Below are positions 44,093-54,800 of a DNA stretch of 64,000 bases, piece by piece. Below the pieces are notes generated by a model. That model was not told where the DNA came from. It did not search any database and saw only the letters and a list, made by a program, of their open reading frames with translations. Source of the DNA: Alligator mississippiensis (lineage: Eukaryota; Chordata; Crocodylia; Alligatoridae); NCBI RefSeq assembly GCF_030867095.1, contig NC_081827.1, positions 21,643,001 through 21,707,000 of the forward strand. The letters run 5' to 3'. A program made the position numbers and the translations under genes. Every line of letters begins with the position of its first letter. The first letter of the stretch is position 1.

Positions 44093-45171
44093 TGTAACCA
44101 CTGTCCTGGGGAGCAGGCAACATGAAGCCCTTTACTTAGAAAGGCTTATAATCCATCTTCCATATCCTGGCTTAATGCTCAACCAGTAGGATACTGTACA
44201 GAAAGTGGCAGCAGCTTCTCTTCTTCTGGTAGCTACCTTTTAAAAGAAAAGAATAAGCCAGTCATCTGTCCCCCAAAGGAATAGTCATCTGCCTAAATCT
44301 GGGAGGGTATTTGGCTATGAATCCCAGTCTCATATCTTTGCCCATATAGACTGAAGGATAGAAGTCTTGGCTCTGGAGAGGGTCTGCAATTTAGACAGAC
44401 CACTGTGTTTAGCATTATCTGTTGGCTGGTAAGAGGCACCCTGCCCTTTCAGTAGACTGCTGCTTGTGAAGCCATAACCTGCCCCTTGCACTGTATGGGG
44501 CCTTTCCAACTAATTGCATGCTTCTCTCCTAGCTGACTGGTAGATGGAAGCATAACGTTTGGTGTTTGTTATGAATACCTTGGATGTCTGAACTTAAGAC
44601 TTGTACTAAGTCATCATCTTATACTTACATCTAGTCATAAATAGTACTAATTTCTGGACTTATACAGAATTTATAAAGTCTCCTACCATCCCATCACTAA
44701 TATGTCTCTTTTTCAATTCATGTGGTAGAGGTCTGATGCTGAAAAGTTCCATGTTTGTATTTTTGCTGGTCATAGTGACCATGGTTTGTTAAAGGACCGA
44801 TATTGCTGCAGTGGGCACTGAGGCCACATCTACACCAGCTTGTGACCCCAGGACCATTGCTGAGGATCAGCTCTGCCTACTCATTGCCTCTCAGACATGC
44901 AGCGGCCTAGCAATCAGGCAGTATAGAAGCGTGGGAGTAGCCCCACCCCAGCATTGCTCTGAGGGCCCCCAAGACAGAGAGCCTGAGACTATTGCTAGGA
45001 TAGGCATTCTGGTCCACTCTGAGCTGCTCTGGGATCCTTCCATGTCATCTATGCCAGGGTTTAGTACACTCAAGCAGGAGCCAGTGAGCAGGGCTTATTT
45101 ACTCACTGGCAGTTTCAAGATCAGCATGGAAGCAGCAGAGATGGGCTAAATAACTGCTTGGAGCAGTAATG
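44093..45171. other. Intergenic, no gene recognised
   Basis: Mixed composition. The 112-aa frame at 44811-45149 lies in GC-richer DNA and shows no domain. No repeat family recognised. Confidence 0.5.
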
Positions 45172-45790
45172 CTAATAATCTTGGGATGAACTGGCCAGGC
45201 ACCACTGAGCACCCATGGAAGTCAGGCCACAAAACTCGAGATAACTTTCCATCTTCTTGTTATATATATGAACCCGAGTGACAAGAGGAGGCTGAACACC
45301 ATCAATGATGAGTGTTCCAATTTCCTCCCCCCACAGTTCAAGCAGTCCATCTGCCACCATCACCTCTTTCTTGTTTGGATTCAGTTTCAATTGATTCATC
45401 TGCATCCAGTACCCAACTGTAGCTAGGCACTGGGAAAGTACTGAGACTGGATCAGATGACAATGAAAGGTAGAGCTGAGAGTTACCGGCATATTAACGAC
45501 AACTCACCCCAGGTCTCTGCAGAAACATGACCAGTGACCTCATGTATGCATTGAACAGGAAGGGCAACAAGATGGAGCCCTAGGGGACCCCACAGAAAAG
45601 TTCCTGATAGGACGATAAACATTTACCCATCACCACCCTCTAAGACCTCCCTGCTAGGAAAGAGTGGAACCAACTTACAGCAGTCCCACATATACCCTCC
45701 AGGTCTTGTAAATGGTTTATCAACACACCATGGTCAATTGTATCAAAGGCAGCTGGAAGACCTAAAAAGATCGTACTAGGTCTTGGTATG
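45172..45790 (-). mobile_element. L2-clade LINE reverse transcriptase fragment
   Basis: The minus strand encodes, in order, PAAFDTIDHGVLINHLQDLE (form DLSAAFDTVDH, around 45760-45700), GTAVSWFHSFLAGRS (about 45690-45645), GVP-like and 'FNAYMRSL' blocks, and in the open frame at 45462-45172 CLATVGYWMQMNQLKLNPNK followed by KEVMV, the L2 motif WM..N.LKLN..KTE. These are palm and thumb parts of the RT in the order expected of L2. The first blocks are in other frames than the last, and the catalytic ADD is not visible. Old fragment. Confidence 0.85.
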
Positions 45791-45831
45791 ATGAAAAATG
45801 CTGTTAGAGGTGGATTAGCCTAATACAGAAT

Positions 45832-45888
45832 AAGGACCAGATCCAAATCACTTAGACCCAGAACAAAGGCCAGATCCAAATCATTTAG
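45832..45888. repeat. Short direct repeat, about 33-bp period
   Basis: 'aaggaccagatccaaatcac' plus 'ttag' at 45832 recurs at 45865 as 'aaaggccagatccaaatcat' plus 'ttag'. Two copies. A third weaker 'acaagatccagattgcccag' follows near 45938. Confidence 0.8.
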
Positions 45889-46153
45889 CTGTGTACCTCA
45901 GTGGCATGTAGACAGAATTTATGCATCTAAGTCACACACAAGATCCAGATTGCCCAGGTCCAGTGGCTTCAAAATCACTTAGCTGCCTAAATCCATTAGA
46001 TGCCACTATTTTAGCCAGAAGGAATCCTAGGTACGTAGATTTTCCTCCAAGCCTGTTCTGAAGGAATCCAGTTTGAGCACCTTCCACCCAAGCTCTGTTG
46101 CCATCCACATAGGAGCTGGGAAGTACCTAAGGTCTACCTAAGCCTCATATCTG
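45889..46153. other. Intergenic, nothing recognised
   Basis: Short stretch with the weak third copy of the direct repeat. No gene seen. Confidence 0.5.
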
Positions 46154-46156
46154 TTA

Positions 46157-46742
46157 GGGCCTTGTTACACGTTAATTGTAGGCAGCTCCTGGAGCTCTTG
46201 TCCACACATTAACACCTGAAACTAGTTTTAAATACTTGTTAGGCAGCTCAAAGTTAAACCGCTCCAGCCTGGGTTTCTCTCTGATCTGTGGTACCAGCTC
46301 ATATTACACTATTGTGTAGCCACTCTAGGCAACACATTAGTTTAAACACCCCACCTGCCCCCATCCCTCACTGGCTGGGATTGGGCCCACTTCCCCCACA
46401 CTACCTCCCCAGCACCCCAGAGCCCTACCAACCCCCATCCCACTTACCTGTGGCTTCCCATATTGGCCATCCCAGGAGAGCAGGAAGGAAAAGGTTAACC
46501 TGTCTGCCCAGCTGCAGAGGTTGGGCAGGTGGGTTAACCTTTCCCTGCCTGCTTCCCCAAGACCGACAACACAGGCAGCCACAAGTAAGTGGTGGTGTGT
46601 GTGTGGGGGGGAATAACAGGATGCGGGGGTGTCTTACCTTTCAGTCCTCCAGACCCCTGCTGACCTGATTGTGTGACTGGCCAAACTTGAGCTAGCACTA
46701 ACACCCATCAACATTTGAGCAGCTCACAGTATAGCAAGCCCC
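46157..46742. mobile_element. PIF/Harbinger-like MITE with TTA target duplication
   Basis: 586-bp element between TTA (46154-46156) and TTA (46743-46745). Ends: GGGCCTTGTTACAC left, GGGGCTTGCTATAC right (reverse complement), 11 of 14 matching. A 3-bp TTA/TAA duplication is the hallmark of PIF/Harbinger. Inside is a long imperfect hairpin (46438-46591). No transposase; the 126-aa and 81-aa ORFs on opposite strands arise from the inverted repeat. Confidence 0.7.
46438..46591. repeat. Long imperfect inverted repeat (hairpin, arms about 70 bp)
   Basis: The left arm 46438-46511 ('acttacctgtggcttccc' ... 'aaaggttaacctgtctgccc') pairs with the right arm 46521-46591 ('gggcaggtgggttaaccttt' ... 'gcagccacaagtaagt'). 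The inner 32 bp match at 26 positions, with a 9-base loop. It forms the centre of the Harbinger-like MITE. Confidence 0.85.
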
Positions 46743-46854
46743 TTAGGCAATCTGTTCTCACCTAATTCATATTGACAACACTGAGGTCAGGAGGAAGCAC
46801 AACATGTGCCCTCATCTTCACGCAGAATGACAGTCAGCGGTGGTGATGCCCACC

Positions 46855-46990
46855 TTTTGTTTAACAGCATAGTGGTTAAGGCCCCTAATCCCAGGTCCTC
46901 CTCTACCTGAGAAGACTCAAACCCACATTTCCCACTTCCCAGGGAAGTGCCCTAAACAGCAGCCTCTAGAGTACTCTCAGTGGTGGCATA
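46855..46990 (-). mobile_element. tRNA-headed SINE
   Basis: On the minus strand a box-A-like 'tagaggctgctgtttagggc' with 'ac' (46969-46948) and a box-B-like 'ggtttgagtctt' (46923-46912) are followed by 'aggaggacctgggattaggg' and 'gccttaaccactatgctgtt'. The head matches the reptile SINE form '...tttagggcactcacctggga'. Fairly well preserved. Confidence 0.55.
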
Positions 46991-47395
46991 CTTCATCCCT
47001 CATAACCCAGGGGAAACCTGGCTTCTGAAGTCTGCCACTATCAACTTGTTAAAAATAGAACTAATTTGATCTGATGTAGATTGCAATAACTATCTGAAAA
47101 TTGAACCTTGAATCCAGGTTTCACCCCTTTCTGGGTGCATGCACTCAGCACTAGGCCACAAGTAGCTTGTTCTATTTCTTTCTGAATCCATGAATCTTGC
47201 ACTCTTGTTTGTTCAATGTTCCCAGTGCAACAGGAGCCATGGAAGGTGTGTTCACAGACTTATTCTATAGTCTGATTGTGGGAGGTGGAAAGAGGTGGGA
47301 AGTTGGGAAATTTGGATTTGTTTAACTTCAGGCTGAGAAGACCTAGAGCACAGGTCTCATGCTTTCTGGGTAAGTGGTCCAACCACCAAAGTTGC
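46991..47395. other. Intergenic, nothing certain
   Basis: A 'gtgcatgcactcagcactag' plus 'gccaca' stretch near 47135 recalls another SINE head but is too short to call. No gene. Confidence 0.4.
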
Positions 47396-47690
47396 CTGTA
47401 GACATGCAAGGGCCTACTCTGATGTGCTATAATTACAGTTCATTGAAGCAGACTCAATTAATCGAGTCTGCTGGAGTGTGCTAATTATTACTTTCCTGCA
47501 GCCTTGGTGTCTCATATATTCAATGTCCCTGCACTTCAAAATGGTGGCAGGGGCACTTTAACTGAAATTGGTACGCTGACGTTTTGAAGCACAGGACTCC
47601 GAAGACACTGCAGGTGCTTTAATTAGAGCAGCTCTTGGGAGCCGCTCTAATTAATGTGCTTCTGCCTCTTCCAACCCTGGATAAGTACCT
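47396..47690. mobile_element. MITE of a second family (copy 1)
   Basis: Starts GCCTGTAGACATGCAAGGGC and contains 'gcagactcaattaatcgagt' plus 'ctgctgg', 'acttcaaaatggtggcaggg' plus 'gcactttaact', and 'ggtgctttaattagagcagc' plus 'tctt'. The same blocks occur in the same or reverse order at 49.6, 51.0 and 61.6 kb. The right end is not defined. No coding capacity. Confidence 0.6.
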
Positions 47691-48399
47691 CTCTGTATCA
47701 TCCTGGCTCATAAAAGAATGAGTTCTGGGTTTTAGTGCATTATTGTTCCCAGGGCAGAGATGTTTTACAGAAAGTGCAGTATATTGCTGCAAGAAATCTT
47801 GTTGACCAAACAGCAGAAGGTAGGTTACATTTAAGGCAATCATGAAAGCCCAAACTCCAAGCCCTTGGAAACATCCTCTGTGAATCAGTATTGATCCTGA
47901 ACACCCAATAACCACCTACAGCTCAAGACAGTAGTGCACAAATCATGTGTAATATCTTGAGCTAAATTAATTGAAGGCTAATAATCAATCAGGTCAGAGG
48001 AGTACCATTGTTCCAAGCCATGTCCAAATAAATACAAGGAATGAGATGAGTTCATGATATCCTGCCAAATCCTTTCAGGCAGAGTGAATGAAAACAGAGC
48101 AGTGTTAATCAGAAACTGTGACTCGCTGTTTGAAGAAGAGATTATCCAGGCAGTGGGGTACCAGTATTTTGACTTTGGGATTGATGCAAATAAAGGAGAT
48201 TTCCCCCATGGAGTGTAGGTAAGATGGATGGTTCTCATTCCTATTCTTTCAGGGCCTGGTTCTCCTTTATCTTACCCCAGTATAAAGCCAGAATGACTCC
48301 AAGAGGTTTACAGTGGGGTAACAGGCCCTTAGCTGCTTGTCCTAAAATTTTTCCAGAATGTAAGAGTAAAATGTAAATGTTTTGGAGTTTAAATTTTGG
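47691..48399. other. Intergenic, no gene recognised
   Basis: ORFs at 47619-47915, 47978-48238 and 48241-48462 on the minus strand show no domain. Confidence 0.5.
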
Positions 48400-48495
48400 C
48401 CTTTGGACTGTCCTTTTATTCCATGTTTGTACAGTGCCTATCACATAGAGCTCCTGATACAAGACTAGGCACTAGAATAATATAAATTCTCAAAA
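48400..48495 (+). repeat. Ancient SINE/LINE 3' tail-like stretch
   Basis: 'tgtttgtacagtgcctatca', 'catagagctcctgataca' and 'aggcactagaataatataaa' match the common amniote tail form 'ttgtacagcgcctagcacaa', 'tggggtcctgatc', 'aggcgctacggtaatacaaa'. Family name not certain. Confidence 0.5.
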
Positions 48496-49009
48496 AAATT
48501 AAAATAAACAATGACCATTTTGGGTGGTCTCAAGGCGTCAGACCGACATATAGGAAGACCTCTTGAAGGGAGAGTGGGGATGAAATATGAGCTAGCATAT
48601 TTGTTTCTGTAAGGTTTGTGAAAACATCTCACTCATTTCTACTTTCCCAGGATCAATACCACCAGAACAGACATCCAATGAAATTAAAGTAAAAGTCCCT
48701 GTTGATATCAACTGGGTTTATACAATATAAACTGACTTCAGAAGAATAATAATCCCATACACTATAGGGGCAGATCTTCAGCTGATGTAAACCACATAGT
48801 CCCATGGTCTATATATTTTATACATATGACTCTATTAGAAAAAGTAGGTCAGAGGATCTGTTAAGCATAGCATCTGGCAGGCTACGTTGCCTTCTAAAAT
48901 ACTGTTGCTCTGAGGTCAACGTTCTCCATGGTGTAGTGTCAGCAGATACTCATATCTCTACACAGGACTAGACTTATGCTTGCACATACTAATTGTAACT
49001 GCACTGCAG
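48496..49009. other. Intergenic, nothing recognised
   Basis: No gene or repeat family recognised. Confidence 0.5.
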
Positions 49010-49445
49010 AATCATTAGCTCACAGATATTTTACAATTCAGAATAAAAATAAAGCTCTCAATAATTTGAAGAGATAAGACGATATGGTTGATTGATAAAT
49101 TAAGTAATTATATGAGTCTGGCTCTGGGATGTCTAATTAAAAACTCATCACTTCAACATTTTAAAGCTAGTTCTTTGCATTCTTTTATCAATTACCCAAT
49201 GACTTTGGAGCAGACATTGTGCATGACAATTGGGAATAACAAAGAGAATTATATTCCAATTAAGTAGTCCATAAGTAATCTCAAGTACACTGAAATTGGC
49301 ATGCATCAATCGGCGACAGCTTACAAAATCTTTTATGTATTCAATTTAGATTAAGTGAATGCAGAGCATAAAAAATCAAATCACATGCAGGAAATTATCA
49401 TAAGGCAAGAAAGTGTTAACAAAATACCAAATTCTGAAAGCTAAA
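49010..49445. other. AT-rich non-repetitive stretch, candidate conserved non-coding element
   Basis: No repeat signature. Dense in homeodomain-type cores and related motifs: 'gattgataaattaagtaatt', 'gatgtctaattaaaaactca', 'ttatcaattacccaatgact', 'gacaattgggaataacaaag', 'attccaattaagtag', 'catgcatcaatcgg'. Long non-repetitive stretches with such motifs are often vertebrate enhancers, but that is inference; alignment is needed. Confidence 0.25.
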
Positions 49446-49559
49446 GAAAAGCACTGATCCATGGTGGGCTCTCTCTTTGGCTTTGCATGAGGAAGTTATT
49501 GCAAAATAAGGTAGGATGTGAATTTAAAGTATATTAGCTATTCCTTTTGGACTGTCCTT

Positions 49560-49905
49560 GTGGGTGTTTTTATTCTGCACAAAGGTGTTTTTACACATGC
49601 TCTGGGAATGCACGGGGGAAGGAAGGGTGCTTTAATTAGAGCAGCTTACCCTGCACGACTTGTGTAACAGCATCCCACATTTCAAAATGGTAGCAGGGGT
49701 GCTTTATATAAAGTTTGAATGAGCTTTAGTTAAAGCACCCCCACCACCATTTTGAAGAGAGGGGAAGCTGATTCATGAGGCATGAAGACTGGCTGGATCA
49801 TAGGAATTACCATGTTCCAGCAGACTCGTTTAATCAAGTCTACTCTAACACACTTTAATTACAGTGTGTCAGAACAGCCTCCTGGCTCATGTATAGGCTC
49901 TGAAA
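49560..49905. mobile_element. MITE of the second family (copy 2)
   Basis: Left end GGGTGTTTTTACACATGCTC, right end (reverse complement) GAGCCTATACATGAGCC. Internal blocks in order: 'gtgctttaattagagcagct', 'tttcaaaatggtagcagggg', 'gagctttagttaaagcaccc', 'cagactcgtttaatcaagtc', 'acactttaattacagtgtgt'. Probably the most complete copy here, about 340 bp. No target duplication recognised. Confidence 0.65.
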
Positions 49906-50769
49906 GGGCCTGATTCAGATTGATCTTGTAGGTACCTCCACTCAGGCATTGCAATGAGTACAAAAAAAGGTGCTTTGCCCCATGAGAGCAGGCCAGGCAG
50001 ATAGGATGCCTACAGACAAGGTGCTCCCAAGGAGTATTTAATTCTAAACAGGATGATCCTAGCACAAGAAAATGGGAAACACTAGGCAGAGGGGTGTGGT
50101 TGAGCTCCTGTCTCTCTTCAGAGGTTAAGATGTTTCATCATCTCAGGGTCCAAAGCACCCCGATAGGAAGCATGCAAGTGGCAGGTGGTGGTGGTAGTGT
50201 TACTTTATATATATATTATCTTGGGGCATCTTTACACTTTAATCAAAACTTTAAATGAATATTAAAAATATCGTTGAGTTTGTCTATACTGCAGTGGCAG
50301 AGAGAGCTCTTTTAGCTGCCAAGGCATTAAGCCCTGCCCATCCACCTGTTCCTTGTGTTTCCAGACTTCCTGAGGCCACCCCCAAGACGAGATCATTGCC
50401 TCATTTCCAGGATTTGATGTGTAAGCAGGGTGGAGTTATTGCCTCGGCAAGATTGAAATCTGTGCTGCTATAATGTGGACATATGAATAAGAATTTAATT
50501 GGCTGGGAAATAAAAATGGTTTGTTTCCAATATACAGAATGGTTTTTGGTATCAAGTGGTAGGAACTTAAAACTCAGACTGCATCCTAGTTCATGTTTTT
50601 CCCAATCACAAGACTACCACATAGATAAAGACAAGTTGGCATAGCCTAGTCAGGAAAGGCCTGAGACTGAAATGATTAGTAGGACTTCGTGGTTATGAGT
50701 AAGGCCCTCTGCTACCCATCCTCAGAACATAAAGAACCCACTGTTAATCTGTATCTCTGTTTTCTCCTA
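49906..50769. other. Intergenic, nothing recognised
   Basis: No gene recognised. A short TA dinucleotide run near 50200. Confidence 0.5.
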
Positions 50770-51360
50770 TGTGTTTCTGGCTTGATTAATTGAGTCTGCT
50801 GCAGCATGGTAGTTTTTGTCTGTAGGTTTTGTAGTTCTTGCCTGAAAGGTTTCTCCTACTCTTAAATTAAAGTAAATTGAGGACTCATAAAGCCTCAAGG
50901 TGTGTGATATAACATACATAAGATCTGGGGGGCGGGGGGCTGGAAAGCAGGTTTTGTAAACAAAGGATCATTCTAGCATTCAAAGCACCCCCGCACTGAA
51001 ACATGGCAGCAGGGACATTTTAACTAAGGCTCATTCAATGAGTTTTAGTTAAAGCAGCCCCTCTGCCTATTTTTGGCACAGGGACACTGATACACATGAT
51101 GCTCCAGGTGCTTTAATTAGAACGGCTCTCTTGGAGTCATTCTAATGGAAAGCGTGCCCCCACCCCGACTCCTGAAGCATGTGTTTAAACGCCCTTAATG
51201 CACTGTGCAGTAGCACAACTGGACATCTTTTAGTGACATTATTAGGCAGCAGACTAATTCTACTGTGCTTTAGTGCATTAGCACGGCTTTTGCTGTGATG
51301 CGGTAACGAGCAGTAGAATTAGTCTACTGAACTTTTATTGTCTTGTGTATGATGGCCAGT
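50770..51360. mobile_element. MITE copies of both families, overlapping or adjacent
   Basis: 50780-50815 has a stray 'ttgattaattgagtctgctg' block of family 2. 50985-51195 holds family-2 blocks ('cattcaaagcacccccgcac', 'gagttttagttaaagcagcc', 'ggtgctttaattagaacggc') and ends 'gaagcatgtgtttaaacgcc', the inverse of the GTTTTTACACATGC end. 51200-51350 has family-1-like motifs ('atgcactgtgcagtagcaca', 'cagtagaattagtctactga'). Boundaries between the pieces are unclear. Confidence 0.55.
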
Positions 51361-51439
51361 GAAATGCAATTCTAAGGCATTATACTGAGAAAGAAGAATG
51401 TAATATCTCCCTCTGAAAAAAGTTTCAACCACACCACAG

Positions 51440-51912
51440 CTGATATACCATACCTGAGCACTTCACTTATGGGAAGGGTATTGATGAACTGTAAGGAATT
51501 CAGAGAAGAGCAACAAAAATGATCTAGATGCGAAAATATCTTAACTTAGAAGTACCAATCAAAAGAGATGCATATCTATGATCTAACTAAGAAACCACTT
51601 AAAAAGAGGACAGGTTGGCATTATAGAAGAAATTAAGCTGTAGAAACAAAGACATGAAGGATTTATTTAGAGTAAGCCACAGTAGCATAATTGGAAGTAA
51701 TGGAATAAAAACAAAGAAAGAGATCCTTTGGTGAATAACAGGAAGCATATCATGGTGTATCATTAAACAATGGAAAACACAGGGATGTGGTGAATGCCTC
51801 ATTACACTGAAAATCAAATCTATACTAGACAAAACATTAGAAAATATGCTGTGGAGAACAATGTGACACTGGTAGAAAGGTGGAGTGGAACAATCTAAAT
51901 AAAGAGTCTTTG
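51440..51912 (+). mobile_element. CR1/L3-type LINE 3' part
   Basis: 'attgatgaactgtaaggaat' and 'tcagagaagagcaacaaaaa' plus 'tgat' match the conserved C-terminal ORF2 segment (form 'ggaaaaattcagagaagagc', 'aacaaaaatgatt'). Further on 'aacaggaagcatatcatggt' and 'ggtagaaaggtggagtggaa' fit the same ORF2 end (W.N..L block). Diverged and without a clear tail. Confidence 0.65.
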
Positions 51913-53379
51913 TCATTCCTCAGAACTAAATGGGGAAAATTAAAGAGTTTTGAAATGAACCATTTGTTTCTCCGTGTTTCAGAAATGCCTTGGTGGGGTT
52001 TTTTAACCATTTTTAAACAAAACATTTTTTTTTTTTACTTGACCTAGCATTTTTTTCTCCGTGAAACTGTCCTAAATTAAAAAGGTAAATAATCCCAAAA
52101 CAAAACATTTCATTGCAGATCATTCTAAACTGGTTTGCCTACCACCTTAACCTTTATTAACACATCTTGAATTTTGACTTAATGCCTCCAACAGGAATGT
52201 GTACAACACAATGCAAATTTTCCCTAAGACCTCTTTTTCCAGTCTTCAGACAAGAGGTACATAAATCCCCCTTCTAGTGATGATAAACCTTATTCTGTTC
52301 TAGTAGGTAGGTCCCTTAAGTAGATTTACCCTTTGTCACCTTGAAAAGGGATCACTGCCAGGCATAAACTGAGCATTCATTTTCCGTAAGTAATAAACTT
52401 GTAATTCTAGTGATCCGACAAAACACACTTCGTCATTTTAAATTTGTCAAGGGGAAAGGCAACACTGATTTATATTTCATTAAACAATGCTAGTGCCTGC
52501 TTTGCCAACAGAAATGGTCAGATGATCTGAACACAATTGGGGACATATTAATCACTGGACTCATTACTCTCAGCAGTTGGGAGTAAATACCCAGTCTTAA
52601 AATACTATTTCTGAGCCTGTGAACTGTAGGAGGACAAGGACAGCAGTTTAATATGAAGCCTTCTATCTTTGGATACGCCTTTAGATTTCTGTTGAGTACA
52701 CATTGGCATACTTATGTTCCTAGCTGCAAGTACCAGACAAAAATGAGTTACAGAGAATGTTAGTAATAGATCTGTGCTACTTAACATTTTGTCTGGAATG
52801 CTATTTTTATTCACATTTGCGCTATTAGCTTTAGAAAACCTAACAAATAATGGAAAGGATTAGCTCTTACATGCTCCAAGTGTTATGTCTCAGCTCTGTG
52901 TTCTTGGGCAACCCTGGCACAGGACACAGCCTCTCTGACTCACAAAGGACTCACCCCCCCCCCCCACAAAAACAAAACTAATTAAAATGCAGTGAGAGAC
53001 GCACCTAAGACCCTCCAGTTAAGGGTGACAAGAGTGAAACAACTGCTCTAGGTCTCATTTGCATCCAAGATGGAACCAGATGACCATTCATTTACATGAG
53101 AGAGGGAGAACAGAAAGCCTGAAGTAGAGACTGCAGTAAATTCTGGGATCAGAGAAGCAGGGGAGCACTGCATGATGGAGAATCTGTGCTCCAAATGCTA
53201 AATGCTAATTTACACACACCTGGCTCAGCATTTATCAGACCAGTTCTAATCTGGATTTACAAAGGACTTCCCCCCTCCCCCCCCCCCCCCCGACACACAC
53301 ACACCTCTAAATTTAATAGGCATCTCGGGCTGTACATTCCCCGGTCGCACTATGGGAGGCCTATTTAAACTTGATTGAC
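51913..53379. other. Intergenic with two poly-C runs
   Basis: AT-rich. Poly-C runs at 52954-52965 and at 53270-53291 (interrupted by one T), the second followed by a short AC repeat. No gene recognised. Confidence 0.55.
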
Positions 53380-54800
53380 TAAAGCTCGGTTGCCGGGTTA
53401 GGGAATGCTGAGGCAAGAAACCGAGTCAGAGGGGGTATAGGCAACTTTTGAACAAAGATAAAGGGGGTCATCACAGCATCCAGCCCATTGGAGTCCTGAC
53501 CACAAGTGTTGTCATACTTTTCCCAGGACGACTGGTGGAAGTCCTCCTGCCCAAAGGTTATGAACACTCCAATAATTGCCTTAAATCTGTTAAAAGACTA
53601 TAGTAAGGTCTGGAAAAGTCATGCTAAGCTGAGGTTTGTTCACAACAAGTGAAAATCCAAAATCCTGATGCTGCAAGCTATCTATTGTTTCTGAAGAAAC
53701 CATGAGATATCCCATCAGTATATCTGCTATCCATAGGAATGTCAAGCTGGCTCCCAAGTATCTGGTTACTCCCTAACCTTATGTGTTTCCTGATTATCAA
53801 TCAATTTCTTCAGATGTTCCAAACCAGATAACCCCTTGTCAAGAGAAAAGACAGTGATTTACACTATTGAGAATGCTTTGAAGAAGCTGAACTGAGGGTA
53901 TAAAAATCTGTAAAAAAAGCAGCAGTGTGTGTGCTGACACTACCCACTCTTGTTCTCGGGACGCTGGGAGACCATATCATCTCCCTTCAAGGATTGTGCT
54001 GGGAACTTTACCTGTCAGCTTTGAGACCCAAGTGCCTTGGACTGGTGAGATCTCAGCACTATCTCTCTTTCTCTCTCTCTCTCTCTTTTCTCTCTAGGCA
54101 TAAATTTCTGAACCTGAACTGTATTAGTTAAGCTTGAGCTAAGTTTCCCCAAATAGTTAGTGAAACCAGGGTAGTATTGTAATTGTTTGTGTTTGTTTTT
54201 CCTTTGCATGTCTGTTACTATTAGTATCATTATATATTTCATATACTTAGCAATAAATAACTTTTATAGTCAAACTGGTAGTAATTGGGTATATTTTTCC
54301 TTCTCTGCTTCTCTTTCCTCCCATGCTCTGCAGCAATGCTTCTTTTACCTGAGATAAACATCCCTTTGAAGCCCAAAAATACTGTGGGGTCTGCTCATCA
54401 AGAAGCCAAAGATTGGGACGTGCTGAGTTTGAAACACATAAGGGGATCAGCTTGTACAGGCTGATTGACCCAGTTTGACTCAGATGTGCCCTTATGAACT
54501 GAATGCTGGCCCATGATGGTGTCAGCTGGACACCCAGCTGGATTCAGAGGTATTCTGTTCACCTGTGTGCTTGTGTCTGACTGCAGTTTGTTGTTGCTCT
54601 GATGAACTGATTCTTGGCATATGAGGGTGTCAGCCTGTCCATGCTGATCAACCCGGCCGGTTCAGGCATGTCACATTAATCTGTGTGTGTTTGTGTGTAT
54701 GACTGATTTGGTGCCTGGAGGAACCCAGCCCCATTGAAACTGAGTCCTGCAAGATAGCTCCATTGGGGGTGAGGACTTGCAGAAGGGAGATATACAGCTC
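53380..54800 (+). mobile_element. Possible LTR-type fossil (ends not defined)
   Basis: The stretch 53920-54290 reads like the promoter-to-polyA part of an LTR: 'gagggtataaaaatctg' upstream at about 53893, then 'gcaataaataacttttatag' with 'tcaaactggt' at 54250. Downstream, 54370-54760 is a GC-richer block with repeated 'ggtgtcagc' and 'aggctgatt' motifs, perhaps a leader. No protein motif seen. Family and completeness unknown; old. Confidence 0.35.
54063..54096. repeat. CT microsatellite
   Basis: Interrupted (CT)n run, 'ctctctttctctctctctct' and 'ctcttttctctct'. The GA complement gives the ERERE stretch of a minus-strand ORF. Confidence 0.95.

Noticed and set aside
46288-46668. 126-aa ORF and 81-aa antisense ORF with similar peptides
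   Set aside because: The similarity (GRKRLTCLPSC versus GRERLTHLPNLC) comes from the long inverted repeat of the MITE being read on both strands.
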